64,000 nucleotides of DNA from Anaeromicropila populeti (GCF_900112775.1 NZ_FOYZ01000003.1:127494-191493), one strand, 5' to 3'; positions 16,465-26,242 are shown, counted from the stretch's first letter. The notes: generated by a model not told the origin, from the letters alone. Numbers and translations are program-made.

Positions 16465-18891
16465 TTATTGCTCTTCATTTTTCTTCCAGTTCTCATAGGA
16501 AATATTTTTTCTATACTTTAATACACTCTCGCCAGATGAGGCTGACCCACTATATGCGTTAACATAATTTCCAAAGTTATCTATTGTATCCACGCAAGCC
16601 TTTAGCGCCTTCAATACCATGACTTCATCTGCATAGATTTTGGAATTTGCCGACGAGGCATGGATAATTCCTCTGGCAATGACCACACCAGTAAAATTCT
16701 GTGGCATAATAACATCTCCACTGGTAATCACTATTCCGTTCATTCCTTCTGGAACTTTAAATGCCGCTCCGCCAGAACCATTAGTCCCATCATTGTGTAC
16801 AATATACAGTTCCATATTAACACTATTATAAGCACCTAAATCTTTATACAAATAATAGTAATGCTTTGTCGAATCCTCAATCATCTTATTGGCACTTTTA
16901 TTGGACAAATAGCTGTAATTTATAATGCTGTCAAACAATCGGCTGGCATCTGGATTCGCTGGAGGAATACCATTTTCACTTAAACTTGCCTGCAACGCTT
17001 TGTATTTGTTTTTGTATTCTTCTATTTCTGTATACAACCCAGCCGCTGAAGTCTCATAGGTATCTGGATTATATTCGTTATTCTTTAAAATAATATATTC
17101 TCCACTGCTGCTTGGAGTTTTTGCCACAATCTGTCCGCCAACAAAATATCTGGCATAATCCGCCTTATCTTTTGTTGTAACAGTAGCATTCCCTGCGGTG
17201 TCTTCGTGATAAGAGATATTTTCTTTTACCTTATCTTTATTTGAATGAAAATAATCACTATAGTAGGCATTGGCTGTCGCCTCGCTTTTAAAATTATAAT
17301 AGAAGCTTACCATTTGGATTGAACCGCTGCCTGCACCTAACCGATAATAAACCCTTTTAATTGGTTCACTAGGATTTAAATACTTGGTATAAATTTCATT
17401 GGTTTCCGTAGCTTCATAATTCCAGATTTCTTTGTCTTCTAATTCTCGATAACGACTATCTGAAGTTTGGGCAGCTGTAGAAAATGGTGTCGTTCTTGTA
17501 GACTCTAATTTTTTTGCATATTCCTCTAATGTATCTATTTTGATTGGATTCACCCTACACTTTAATTCGGATGTGACTGGTATTAAGTAAGCTGACTGAT
17601 CCTTTTTCACCGCAATGGATTCACCCATCATAATATCATTGTCTGTATCAAAGGTTGCTCCTGTAATGGAAGACGTAGCCGAACTAGTAGATATAAATGA
17701 CCGTCCTCCTAAAATCAGTGTAGACAATCCTGTTAAATCCAAAGAGGAATTCTTTCCATTAATTAGCATAGCACTACTTTTTGCTGCATTTTTTTTGCCT
17801 GCACTGTCAATACTGTCAAATGACAGTCCCACATACTCTGATTTTAAAGTAATTTTGCTATTTGCAGATCTCAGATTCAAATCGTTTTCAACCCGTACCT
17901 GACTGTCTAATTTAATTTCATTCGGTACAACATCAGTGGCTGCTCCACTTGTTAATATATTTTCTGCCCACACTTTGCCACCATTTACGGTCAGCTTTGC
18001 CCCATCATGTACCCATATATTTTCCCTCGTGATTACATTGCTATTTTCTGCATTTACCTCTAAATCACCACTTCCCAGAATCGCAATTCCTCCATCAAAT
18101 GGATATGTGCTACTACTTGGGATACTGCTGTACGATGTCTGTAACGTACCTGCATACATACTTCCTTTAACTTCTGTAGCGCTTCTAACTTCAATCAACT
18201 GATCGGATATTAGTGCATACTTTGCAAATGCTGGCGTAATTTCTTCACTTTCTGGCAGCGTAATATTTAAATCAGTAGTGATACTAGATGCAAAACCGTT
18301 ATTGCTTTCATAACTGATTTTTACATTCATTAATGTTATATATTGATAATCTAAAGTAAATCCGCTGCCAGTTGCAGAAGGAGTTCCTGAATATGCTAAC
18401 TCACTTGTGCTGCTGGCCGGATTTGTAGAACAGGTTATGGTAAGAGTACCTCCCACACCTTCTGTATTAAATTGAGTTTCAATTAAATCATTTAGCTTAC
18501 TCAACTGAAACGTAAATGTATTTCCTGTTAAAGTATCAACCGTTGGATCCGTACTAGGCAGTTCAGATGCACCTAATTGGGCAGCTACATAGCGAAAAAA
18601 ATTCTTAGACAGTAATTTCTGTCTGTCACCAGTAGATGACATATAATTTACAACCAAAGACTGATAAGCCTCTTCCATGGCATCTGCCGAAATTCCTTCT
18701 AGCCCAGATACAATTTCGTCTGCTGCAATCTCAGCTGTATAAAAAGTTTTCTTTGAAACTAAATCCGACGACTTGATCTGCATATTAGTCATAACAACAG
18801 AAAGCACCAATGCACCAATAATTCCAAGAAATGAAATGGCGGTAATGACTAGAATCATACTAAATCCTTTTTTATTTTTTCCGAATCTCAT
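16465..18891 (-). CDS. Very large GspK/PilX-like pseudopilin
   Basis: The 808-residue protein starts MRFGKNKKG/FSMILVITAISFLGIIGALVLSVV. The leader and helix look like a prepilin, but mature position 5 is Leu instead of Glu. This is the hallmark of GspK/PilX, the subunit thought to cap the pilus tip. The following TAEIAADEIVSGLEG stretch fits the PilX helix. About 200-390 and 700-790 hold short repeated strands with Gly, Asn and Ser turns, suggesting a beta-solenoid. Typical GspK is about 300 residues, so this one is more than twice as long. The ATG follows AAAGGGGAG. Its exact surface role is unknown. Confidence 0.75.
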   Translation of the reverse strand: MRFGKNKKGFSMILVITAISFLGIIGALVLSVVMTNMQIKSSDLVSKKTFYTAEIAADEIVSGLEGISADAMEEAYQSLVVNYMSSTGDRQKLLSKNFFRYVAAQLGASELPSTDPTVDTLTGNTFTFQLSKLNDLIETQFNTEGVGGTLTITCSTNPASSTSELAYSGTPSATGSGFTLDYQYITLMNVKISYESNNGFASSITTDLNITLPESEEITPAFAKYALISDQLIEVRSATEVKGSMYAGTLQTSYSSIPSSSTYPFDGGIAILGSGDLEVNAENSNVITRENIWVHDGAKLTVNGGKVWAENILTSGAATDVVPNEIKLDSQVRVENDLNLRSANSKITLKSEYVGLSFDSIDSAGKKNAAKSSAMLINGKNSSLDLTGLSTLILGGRSFISTSSATSSITGATFDTDNDIMMGESIAVKKDQSAYLIPVTSELKCRVNPIKIDTLEEYAKKLESTRTTPFSTAAQTSDSRYRELEDKEIWNYEATETNEIYTKYLNPSEPIKRVYYRLGAGSGSIQMVSFYYNFKSEATANAYYSDYFHSNKDKVKENISYHEDTAGNATVTTKDKADYARYFVGGQIVAKTPSSSGEYIILKNNEYNPDTYETSAAGLYTEIEEYKNKYKALQASLSENGIPPANPDASRLFDSIINYSYLSNKSANKMIEDSTKHYYYLYKDLGAYNSVNMELYIVHNDGTNGSGGAAFKVPEGMNGIVITSGDVIMPQNFTGVVIARGIIHASSANSKIYADEVMVLKALKACVDTIDNFGNYVNAYSGSASSGESVLKYRKNISYENWKKNEEQ

Positions 18892-18895
18892 AGGT

Positions 18896-19888
18896 CTAAT
18901 TCTCCCCTTTCGCCGAACTCATTTCAGCATAAACTTTGTTATTCACATCGTTTGCTCTTGTAACCTTTACAGTTACTCTGTAAAGTCTATCTTTTGTCTC
19001 CTCTTCAAAGAAATCACCTGCCGCAGTTGCTACTTCATTGGAATGACCGTCTGAAAAATTAACATTATGAACCATATAAAACGGACTTGCACTTCCACAT
19101 AAGTCAGTAGGACAATCAATGGTCAGCTGCGAAGACACTGATGTATCTGTACTTATTACAAAAAAATTAATATGATCCGTTGCAGGAACTGTATCACAAG
19201 TTATTTTCAATGTATCATTTCCACTGGTTAAAGGCTGATAATAAAAATAAATACAATCTAATCCGTTCATAAATGTTTCTTCATATATATGTAATGGTAA
19301 CGTTTCAATACATCCATCATAGGTATATTCATACTCTACACTGACTTTATATTGTTTATCGGCCAATTTCTCAATTGTAACCTTCATAGTACGTCTAAGT
19401 TTTGAATCATCATGGTAACCCTTATTACTAAAGAAAACCTTTCCCGAACTGGAATCATATCCATCTGACATAACACAAGTATTATTGGAACTCATAGCAT
19501 AAATCTTCGGCAGTTTTTTATCATTAATACTATCCACACCACCCGTACCATAATAGCTTGTTGGCGTCATTCTGACTTCAGCCTTATACTCCACACCATC
19601 ATAAATAAACCCTGCTTTTGCTCGAATCAATGCCGCGGTATCAGAAGGATCTACTGGCTGAGTCGTCCAACCCGATGCTTTTAAAAACTCTTCATAAGTT
19701 TTATTCTTAACGTCTTCCAATACAGTTTGAGCGACTAAAGTTGCCTTTTGCATGTAGCCAGCCTCACGATTCACTTTTATACTTGCTACAAAATTTGAAA
19801 TAATGGGAATAAATAAGATTGCCAGTACCATAACACTAACCATTACCTCTACTAAAGAGAAACCTTTTTTATTCTTTCGGAATTTCAT
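18896..19888 (-). CDS. Minor pseudopilin, PilV/GspI-like
   Basis: The 330-residue protein has leader MKFRKNKKG and mature start FSLVEVMVSVMVLAILFIPII with Glu5. The segment behind it (KVNREAGYMQKATLVAQTVLEDVKNKTYEEF) is the helix pattern of PilV/GspI. A longer strand-rich domain follows. The start at 19888 is chosen because GAGGAGG lies 7 bp before it; an upstream in-frame ATG (19906) overlaps the ribosome site. It lies four bases before the GspK-like gene, so the two are translationally linked. Confidence 0.82.
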   Translation of the reverse strand: MKFRKNKKGFSLVEVMVSVMVLAILFIPIISNFVASIKVNREAGYMQKATLVAQTVLEDVKNKTYEEFLKASGWTTQPVDPSDTAALIRAKAGFIYDGVEYKAEVRMTPTSYYGTGGVDSINDKKLPKIYAMSSNNTCVMSDGYDSSSGKVFFSNKGYHDDSKLRRTMKVTIEKLADKQYKVSVEYEYTYDGCIETLPLHIYEETFMNGLDCIYFYYQPLTSGNDTLKITCDTVPATDHINFFVISTDTSVSSQLTIDCPTDLCGSASPFYMVHNVNFSDGHSNEVATAAGDFFEEETKDRLYRVTVKVTRANDVNNKVYAEMSSAKGEN

Positions 19889-19933
19889 AAACAACCTCCT
19901 CGCCAAACTAAACTTCTATCTTGTTATATTTTA

Positions 19934-20665
19934 TTACTTGCTTTTTGAAAAAGTGTCAAATATATCTGGCTTTTTCGTCTGAATATATGCTAAATCTGGT
20001 TCTATATATGGTATTCCATTTTTACCCATGCAATATGCTGATACAGTTATAGAACCTGATAATAAACCAGATGAAGAATCAAACGCCATATCCATTGAGT
20101 CAATAGTCATATGATACTCATTTTTAATAAAATATTCAATAATATTATTAAAAGCTTTATAGTTAGCTCCATCAAAAGAAATAGTAAATTTTTGCTGTGC
20201 TGCAATTAATTGTAACACATCCACTTCTTCTACTTCTTGCTGAAACAATGCATACACCTCTCTATCCGTAATACATTGTTCTAGTTCTGTTTGAACAGAT
20301 GTGCCAACATAAAATGGCTTTAATCCTTCTAATGTAATAGATGTAAGAGTAATATTAGTTTTCTCTTCCAATTTCACCATCATTTCAATAATTTTTTCTG
20401 TTTTTACAAGACATGGATATTTACTTGCAATTTCAGTTATTTCTGCTTCCTTTTCTTCTTTCTTCTGACGAATCTCTTCTTTTTTTTGCTCCTTAGCTTT
20501 TAACGTATCTAACTCTGTCTGTAAAGCAACATTATCTTTTTTTACCGCCTTAGCTTTGTCGAAATTTGGCTTAATAACGAAAAATCCAGAAGCTGCTACC
20601 AATAATATAGTGACAAGAATAATTAATAATTTTTTATCTCTCTCTGAGATTTTACTTTGCTTCAT
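19934..20665 (-). CDS. pilO: PilO-like pilus assembly protein
   Basis: The 243-residue protein has a short cytoplasmic N-terminus, one membrane helix (about 13-31), a Lys/Glu-rich coiled coil (about 36-85) and a C-terminal ferredoxin-like domain. This is the PilO/GspM architecture. PilO pairs with PilN across the membrane and links the PilM ring to the pilus. Sequence identity in this family is low, so the call rests on architecture and on its place directly after the PilMN gene (12 bp). The ATG follows AGGAGGGG. Confidence 0.75.
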   Translation of the reverse strand: MKQSKISERDKKLLIILVTILLVAASGFFVIKPNFDKAKAVKKDNVALQTELDTLKAKEQKKEEIRQKKEEKEAEITEIASKYPCLVKTEKIIEMMVKLEEKTNITLTSITLEGLKPFYVGTSVQTELEQCITDREVYALFQQEVEEVDVLQLIAAQQKFTISFDGANYKAFNNIIEYFIKNEYHMTIDSMDMAFDSSSGLLSGSITVSAYCMGKNGIPYIEPDLAYIQTKKPDIFDTFSKSK

Positions 20666-20677
20666 ATTTAGCCCCTC

Positions 20678-22408
20678 CTACTCCGCACTTACTTCTGTAT
20701 TATCACTTTGTTCCGTCGTTTCAGCACCTGTTGCTTCATTATCTACAGAACCACTATCTGTATCAACTAACTTATCGAACGCATCCTGTGTATATACTGC
20801 ATTTACAATAATAGACACGGTTGCAGGTCCATCATCTACGTCAGAAGTATTTGTTGAATCAATAGATATTTTATCCAAGCAATCAATTTGCTGTAATTGC
20901 ATTAATAACTTTGCTACTGTTATTGTTTTATCTAAAGTTATGGTTAATGAAACATTCGTATCTGTAATAGAAAGAGCCGTTACAGAAACTGCCTTTGGAA
21001 GTTTTTCTTCTAGTTCACCAATCAATTTGTCTAAGTTCTCATTAGCATTCCGAGTAGAATCATATACCCCTGCCAACGTATTGTAATCAGCTAAAACTTT
21101 ATTGTATTCATTATAGATAACTTCCACAGAACTTCTGGACGCAATATCATTTTCAAGCTGTCTCTTTTTTGCTGCATACCCAATATTGGCAAAAACAGAA
21201 ACCAAAATAAGTCCTGTTGTTAAAATCATACAAGCAGATGCCCCTAACATCACACCTTTTGTAGTTCCTCTATTTCCTGCCTTCATTTTATCGTCATGGA
21301 TTTCAAATCCAATTGGTTTTACACAAGCACCAATACAAGCTAAAAATTCAGAAGATTCTGCTGGATTTGCCAAAGCATTTTTATCAAAACGAATGGAAAA
21401 CAAATCTTCCATTTTCTTTGCATCTAAGCCTAATTCATTATGAAATAACTGTGCTACTCCCATAAAGCGTGAGCCAATACCACTAAGATGAATAAACGAA
21501 ATCTTTTTCTCTGGATTCTTTGATGAAAAATAATCTAACACACGGATAACATTACTTACCACAAACTTAAATGCCTGCGTTACATCCTCTCTAGCACGGG
21601 CTTCCTTCATTATTTTCTCATAACCCTCTGATGCTACTGCATAAGTAACCCCATCTTCCTTTGCCAGATCAAACTGATGATTAATTATTTTTTCACGGCA
21701 AAGCAGACTAACCGCCTCCTCAGAAGTAGTTACTTTAAAGGTAGAATGTTTTTGTACAGCCTCAATTACACCATTAGCTCCATAAGGTATAATTCTTTGC
21801 AGCATTAAGCTTTCATTTTCAATAATATTAATAATACTGCTGTTTTCATTAATATGTACAGCAATGCTGACTCCCTGACCAACTTGTTTTTTGGCAATCT
21901 GAAAATAGCTGTTTCCAATATAATCAATGGATTCAACCTGCATCTCTAACGCATCTGCCAGCCCATAATAGCCGCGAATTAAATTGACTGGTGCCGCTAA
22001 CACTAATAACTTTATCTGCTTATCTTTTCCATTTGACACACGACTTAATATATAGTAAGAAATCGTATACTCTGAAATATCAATTGGAAAATACTCTGTT
22101 GCCTGGTTCATAACAATCGACTTAATGGTCTGTTCCTTCACAGCTGGAATCAGAACCTCACGATTAGCAACCTTTGTTGAATTTACAGTAAAAATAACTT
22201 CTCTTGTCTTAATATTTGCATCTGCAAGTGCCTGCCTCAATACTGTAGCAAACATATTTTTATCCCGGATATAACCATCCTCAACCGCACCTTGTGGCGT
22301 CGGAATGGAAACACATTTGTGTACATTTGGAGTTCCCTTTATATAAGAAACCTCGCTCAGTTTGGTACTTCTTGCACCAATTTCAATACTTAATACTCTC
22401 TTAGCCAC
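20678..22408 (-). CDS. pilM: PilM-PilN fusion protein
   Basis: The 576-residue protein joins two pilus components usually made separately. Residues 1 to about 355 are PilM, an actin-like ATPase: VLSIEIGARSTKLSEV near the start, and LSGIGSRFMGVAQLF near residue 310. One membrane helix follows (GVMLGASACMILTTGLILVSVF, about 385-405), then a coiled coil and a PilN-like domain ending near 545, and an acidic Ser/Thr tail. PilM normally binds the cytoplasmic N-terminal peptide of PilN; here the link is covalent. The GTG at 22408 is chosen because GGGAGG lies 7 bp before it; an ATG at 22423 overlaps this site. Confidence 0.85.
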   Translation of the reverse strand: MAKRVLSIEIGARSTKLSEVSYIKGTPNVHKCVSIPTPQGAVEDGYIRDKNMFATVLRQALADANIKTREVIFTVNSTKVANREVLIPAVKEQTIKSIVMNQATEYFPIDISEYTISYYILSRVSNGKDKQIKLLVLAAPVNLIRGYYGLADALEMQVESIDYIGNSYFQIAKKQVGQGVSIAVHINENSSIINIIENESLMLQRIIPYGANGVIEAVQKHSTFKVTTSEEAVSLLCREKIINHQFDLAKEDGVTYAVASEGYEKIMKEARAREDVTQAFKFVVSNVIRVLDYFSSKNPEKKISFIHLSGIGSRFMGVAQLFHNELGLDAKKMEDLFSIRFDKNALANPAESSEFLACIGACVKPIGFEIHDDKMKAGNRGTTKGVMLGASACMILTTGLILVSVFANIGYAAKKRQLENDIASRSSVEVIYNEYNKVLADYNTLAGVYDSTRNANENLDKLIGELEEKLPKAVSVTALSITDTNVSLTITLDKTITVAKLLMQLQQIDCLDKISIDSTNTSDVDDGPATVSIIVNAVYTQDAFDKLVDTDSGSVDNEATGAETTEQSDNTEVSAE

Positions 22409-22493
22409 GTAATTTCCTCCCATTAGAAGTATTTTTAAAACATTAATTTTTCATTACGCAAGATTGCTTTTATCAATCCTCCGTAACAAAAAA

Positions 22494-23246
22494 TTATAAA
22501 GAACATAGATTCAGATACCATTGAATCATTTTTTCACCATATAATGCGGCAATCAAAATACCCGTTGCCAAATAAGGTCCCATGGCAAGCACATTCCCTT
22601 CTTCTTGAATACGCATACGAATGACATGAATCACAGAACCTATAATACATCCAAAAAAGAAAGCCAAAATAATATTCTTCCAACCTACAATTAGTCCTGC
22701 TGATGCCATTAATTTTACATCACCTCCACCGATTGCCCTTCCCTTGGAAAGAATAAAAATAAGCAGCAACACTGCACTGATACTGACTCCGCCTATTATA
22801 TAAACAAACCAGTGCCCTATATCAGATACAATACGTCCAACTCCTATAATAGCCAAAAAAACATTAATTCCATCCGGTATTTCGTAAATTCTCCAGTCAA
22901 TTACACTGAGGACAATAAACGCAGAGGTCATAAAACAATATAGCAGACTCTCCACTGTAAAACCATTTACAACAAAAATGCCAACCCAAAAAGCACCATT
23001 TAAAAACTCAATAACAGGATACTGGATAGAAATTTTTTCGCCACAGCTTCTGCATTTTCCTTTTAAAGCAACATAACTGAACACAGGAATTAAATCGTAC
23101 CATTTCAGTTGATAATCACACTTCATACAATGAGATCGGACTATTGCAATATTCTCTTTCTTAGGAATCCGATAAATGCAGACATTCAAAAAGCTGCCTA
23201 TGACTATTCCGTAAATAAAAATGACCACAAATATCAATACTTCCAT
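22494..23246 (-). CDS. pilD: Prepilin peptidase PilD (A24 family)
   Basis: This integral membrane aspartyl protease cuts the leader from prepilins after the conserved Gly and methylates the new N-terminus. The 250 residues carry the methyltransferase-type zinc site C40, C43, C65, C68 (CMKC and CRSC) and the motif GSFLNVCIYRIP. The catalytic aspartates are Asp117 (DWRIYEIPDG) and Asp176 (GGGDVKL). Seven to eight membrane helices are visible. The ATG follows AAAGGAAAG. It sits directly after the major pilin, its main substrate, and serves the minor pilins downstream. Confidence 0.95.
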   Translation of the reverse strand: MEVLIFVVIFIYGIVIGSFLNVCIYRIPKKENIAIVRSHCMKCDYQLKWYDLIPVFSYVALKGKCRSCGEKISIQYPVIEFLNGAFWVGIFVVNGFTVESLLYCFMTSAFIVLSVIDWRIYEIPDGINVFLAIIGVGRIVSDIGHWFVYIIGGVSISAVLLLIFILSKGRAIGGGDVKLMASAGLIVGWKNIILAFFFGCIIGSVIHVIRMRIQEEGNVLAMGPYLATGILIAALYGEKMIQWYLNLCSL

Positions 23247-23263
23247 ACTACTTTCCTTTCATA

Positions 23264-23294
23264 GGAAGCAGATCGCATGTGCCGATCTGCTCCT
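23264..23294 (-). other. Strong hairpin between major pilin and pilD
   Basis: The arms GCAGATCG (23268-23275) and CGATCTGC (23283-23290) pair perfectly and extend by four more pairs past a one-base bulge. No T run follows on the minus strand, so it is more likely an mRNA-stabilising or processing element than a full terminator. It could let the pilin message accumulate above the rest of the operon. Confidence 0.55.
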
Positions 23295-23328
23295 TAAATA
23301 CTCATTAATTAAATTAGTGATGCCCTAA

Positions 23329-23811
23329 TCATTTAGAAACAGCTGGATCTAAAAGTGCAGTAGTTCCATTATAAAGCTGAACTGTCACCTTTCCAGTAGC
23401 ATAAACATAGTCAATATGAAGACTTGTTGCACTTTTTCCATCTTTTGACTGAAAAGTACCAGCTGGTAAATAATCATCAAATATACTTGTTGATGTAGCA
23501 GGTACACCTAATAATTCTTTTAATCCAGCTAAAATAGTTGAATTACCTGTGTCTCCAGTTGAATTTGTTACAATATGCTCATCAGTTGAAATAACATCTG
23601 CATGCTCTGCAAATACAGCTAATGCAGATGTACTGATTCCACTTACAATTTGCATATCTTTTGCTTTTCTAGATTTTTCCATGTATGGTAATACTGCTGT
23701 ACCTACCACACCTACTAAAATTGCCATAATGGCGATAACAATGATCATCTCGATCAGGGAGAAACCTTTGTTACCAAGTTTTTTTGATTTTCTTAGCTCT
23801 TCTCTCATCAT
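23329..23811 (-). CDS. pilA: Major type IV pilin
   Basis: The 160-residue protein has a 16-residue leader (MMREELRKSKKLGNKG) and the mature start FSLIEMIIVIAIMAILVGVVGTAVLPYMEKSRKAKD with Glu at mature position 5. A compact strand-rich head of about 110 residues contains no cysteine, so no disulfide loop as in Gram-negative pilins. Its place between pilC and pilD, its small size and the best prepilin motif make it the likely main fibre subunit. The ATG follows AAGGAG. A hairpin lies just behind the gene. Confidence 0.88.
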   Translation of the reverse strand: MMREELRKSKKLGNKGFSLIEMIIVIAIMAILVGVVGTAVLPYMEKSRKAKDMQIVSGISTSALAVFAEHADVISTDEHIVTNSTGDTGNSTILAGLKELLGVPATSTSIFDDYLPAGTFQSKDGKSATSLHIDYVYATGKVTVQLYNGTTALLDPAVSK

Positions 23812-23919
23812 TCATTACTCCTTTTCATTTCTTCATAAATTATTAAAAATGGCTTATACCCTGCATACGATGCTATTTGATTATGTATTACCAGGATACT
23901 CCATCGTTAACCTATTTCC

Positions 23920-25128
23920 TTACATTTTATCCACACTGGAATATAATGTAAACATTGGTGCCAATACTGACATAATAATTCCACCTACAACAACAGCCAG
24001 AACTACTATAATCAATGGCTCTAGCACTGTTGTCAGTACCTGTGTGGTCTGCTCCACATCGTCTTCAAAAAAATCTGCTACTTTGTCAAGCATAGCTTCC
24101 ATATTACCAGTTTCTTCTCCGATTTTTACCATGTGATACAGCATAGGCGGAAACAAACCACTGATTTCCAATGGTTCAGATAAAGGAACACCACGCTCCA
24201 CCTCTTCCTTGGCTTCTATCAATGCGTCCTTAATTACCTGATTATCCATAATCTTAGCTGTAATTTCTACTGCATCAATCAAGGAAATACCTGCTGCTAA
24301 TAAGGTACTCAATGTTCTGGTAAAACGTGCAGCAGATGATTTTACAATTAATTTACCAAAAAGAGGAATTCTCAATCCTATCCTGGACAAAGTCATTCTT
24401 CCAGTATCAGATGCCTTATAAAAATGAAGACCAATTACAATTCCTGCAATAATTAACAGCATAAGCCACCAGAATTTTACCATAAAATCACTGACTGCAA
24501 TTACTGCCAATGTAATCTTAGGTAATTTAATATCTGCATCGTCAAACATGGACATAAACTGCGGTACAACAAAGGTTAACATAAGGATTACTACAGCAAC
24601 TGCTACCACACAAACGATAATTGGATAAACCATGGCACGAATTACTACTGAACGTAGTTTCGCATCCTTCTCAAACTGAGTTGCCATACGCTCAAATGCT
24701 GTATCAAGGTTACCTGAGGCTTCTCCTGCTTCCACCATGTTAATCAGCATAGGTGGAAAGATTTGTGGCTGCCCGCCCATACCACTTGCAAGAGTTTCTC
24801 CTTTTTCAACTGCAAGCTGCACATCACGGATTGCCTTCCGCATACTTTTTTTCTCGGTCTGTTCAGAAAGCATCTGCAAAGCATTAATTACCGTAACACC
24901 TGCTGCCAGAACGCTGTGAAACTGCTTACAAAATAAACTCAGGTCTCTTGGCTTTACCCCTCCGCCAAACGTAATCTCTTTATTTAAAAGAGTTTCTTCT
25001 GTTACTGCAATGGGAATTAGTCCTTGAGCCTTTAACTGACTGCGGACTGTTTCCACATCGTTGGCTTCCATCTTGCCCTTTTTCTCTTTCCCGCTCTGAT
25101 CTAAAATGACATAATCAAAAAATGGCAC
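23920..25128 (-). CDS. pilC: Pilus platform protein PilC (type II secretion F family)
   Basis: PilC is the inner-membrane platform on which pilins are assembled, driven by PilB and PilT. The 402 residues show the N-terminal YVILDQSGKEKKGKMEAND segment and two repeated T2SSF domains (about 65-190 and 270-395, each with GE-rich PPMLxxMVxxGExxGNL motifs). Three membrane stretches lie near 170-190, 210-232 and 372-395. The start codon is GTG after AAGGGATGAG. It lies 23 bp after pilT. Confidence 0.95.
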   Translation of the reverse strand: MPFFDYVILDQSGKEKKGKMEANDVETVRSQLKAQGLIPIAVTEETLLNKEITFGGGVKPRDLSLFCKQFHSVLAAGVTVINALQMLSEQTEKKSMRKAIRDVQLAVEKGETLASGMGGQPQIFPPMLINMVEAGEASGNLDTAFERMATQFEKDAKLRSVVIRAMVYPIIVCVVAVAVVILMLTFVVPQFMSMFDDADIKLPKITLAVIAVSDFMVKFWWLMLLIIAGIVIGLHFYKASDTGRMTLSRIGLRIPLFGKLIVKSSAARFTRTLSTLLAAGISLIDAVEITAKIMDNQVIKDALIEAKEEVERGVPLSEPLEISGLFPPMLYHMVKIGEETGNMEAMLDKVADFFEDDVEQTTQVLTTVLEPLIIVVLAVVVGGIIMSVLAPMFTLYSSVDKM

Positions 25129-25151
25129 TTTCTCATCCCTTCCTAATTTAA

Positions 25152-26207
25152 TTAGTAAATTTTCTTTTCAAATGCAATCGGATCCTGGGAAAAGCTGATT
25201 GCCTTTTCCGCATCGATTTTACCGCTAATATACAACTCATAAATAGCATCATCCAATGTCTGCATACCAATTTTCTTACTGGTCTGCATAGCACTTTCAA
25301 TTTGGTGAGTTTTCCCTTCACGAATCAAGTTTCTGACCGCAGGAGTTCCCAACATAACTTCAAAAGCAGCAGCTCTTCCTCGTCCATTAGCAAGCGGAAT
25401 CAATTGCTGTGAAACAACCGCTTCCAAAACAGAAGCTACTTGTATACGAATCTGTTGCTGCTGATGTGGCGGAAATACGTCAATCATACGATCTACCGTT
25501 GCTGCCGCACCAATGGTATGTAAAGTAGAAAATACCAAATGTCCAGTCTCTGCTGCGGTAATAGCAGTGGAGATTGTTTCCAAGTCTCGCATTTCTCCAA
25601 CCAGAATTACATCTGGATCTTCTCTTAGCGCAGACCTTAATGCATGTTCATATGAATATGTATCCAAGCCTATTTCCCTCTGATTCACCACAGAACGTAC
25701 ATGTGAATGAAGATATTCTATTGGGTCCTCAAGGGTAATAATATGTGACGAATAATTTTTATTAATCTGGTCAATTAGCGATGCCAGTGTAGTAGATTTA
25801 CCACTACCCGTTGGACCTGTTACCAGAACCAGCCCCCTCTTTCTTCCTGTCAGTTCTACAATAGAAGATGGAATTCCCAGCATCTGAGGTGACGGAATCG
25901 TAGTACCTACAAGACGCAGCACGCATGCCAGTGAACCTCTCTGTTTAAATACGTTAACACGGTACCTTCCCAGATTGGGTACCGAATATGCAAAATCCAC
26001 TTCACCATACTCATCCAAAATGGAACGATGGTAAGGTGAAAGCATCGGATTAATAATTGCCTCTGTATCTGCTGGCATAAGCTTGGGAAATTCCATATTC
26101 CGCAGCTCGCCATGAACCCTGCATTTAGGCGGCACCCCCACCGTAAGATGCAAATCCGACGCTCCATTTCCATTCGTTATAGCTAATAAATCATTAATTG
26201 TAATCAT
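25152..26207 (-). CDS. pilT: Pilus retraction ATPase PilT
   Basis: PilT is a hexameric ATPase that disassembles and retracts the pilus, powering twitching. The 351 residues have the Walker A motif GPTGSGKST (131-139, Lys137) and an Asp box ITLEDPIEY. Walker B is DVILVGEMRD (199-208), followed by a His box STLHT. The PilT-specific AVRNLIRE motif is at 290-297, which separates it from PilB and GspE. Its presence suggests a retractile pilus rather than a secretion-only system. The ATG follows GAGGGAAAAG; the gap to pilB is 35 bp. Confidence 0.96.
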   Translation of the reverse strand: MITINDLLAITNGNGASDLHLTVGVPPKCRVHGELRNMEFPKLMPADTEAIINPMLSPYHRSILDEYGEVDFAYSVPNLGRYRVNVFKQRGSLACVLRLVGTTIPSPQMLGIPSSIVELTGRKRGLVLVTGPTGSGKSTTLASLIDQINKNYSSHIITLEDPIEYLHSHVRSVVNQREIGLDTYSYEHALRSALREDPDVILVGEMRDLETISTAITAAETGHLVFSTLHTIGAAATVDRMIDVFPPHQQQQIRIQVASVLEAVVSQQLIPLANGRGRAAAFEVMLGTPAVRNLIREGKTHQIESAMQTSKKIGMQTLDDAIYELYISGKIDAEKAISFSQDPIAFEKKIY

Positions 26208-26242
26208 ACTTTTCCCTCTCGCTTATAAACTAAAATCAGTCT

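Noticed and set aside
20556-21086. 176-residue plus-strand ORF
   Set aside because: Antisense shadow of pilO and the PilMN gene; no start signals and no recognisable domain.
23549-24136. 195-residue plus-strand ORF
   Set aside because: It lies antisense across the major pilin and the end of pilC, has no ribosome site, and reads as Ser/Thr/Ile-rich low-complexity sequence; the minus-strand genes explain the region.
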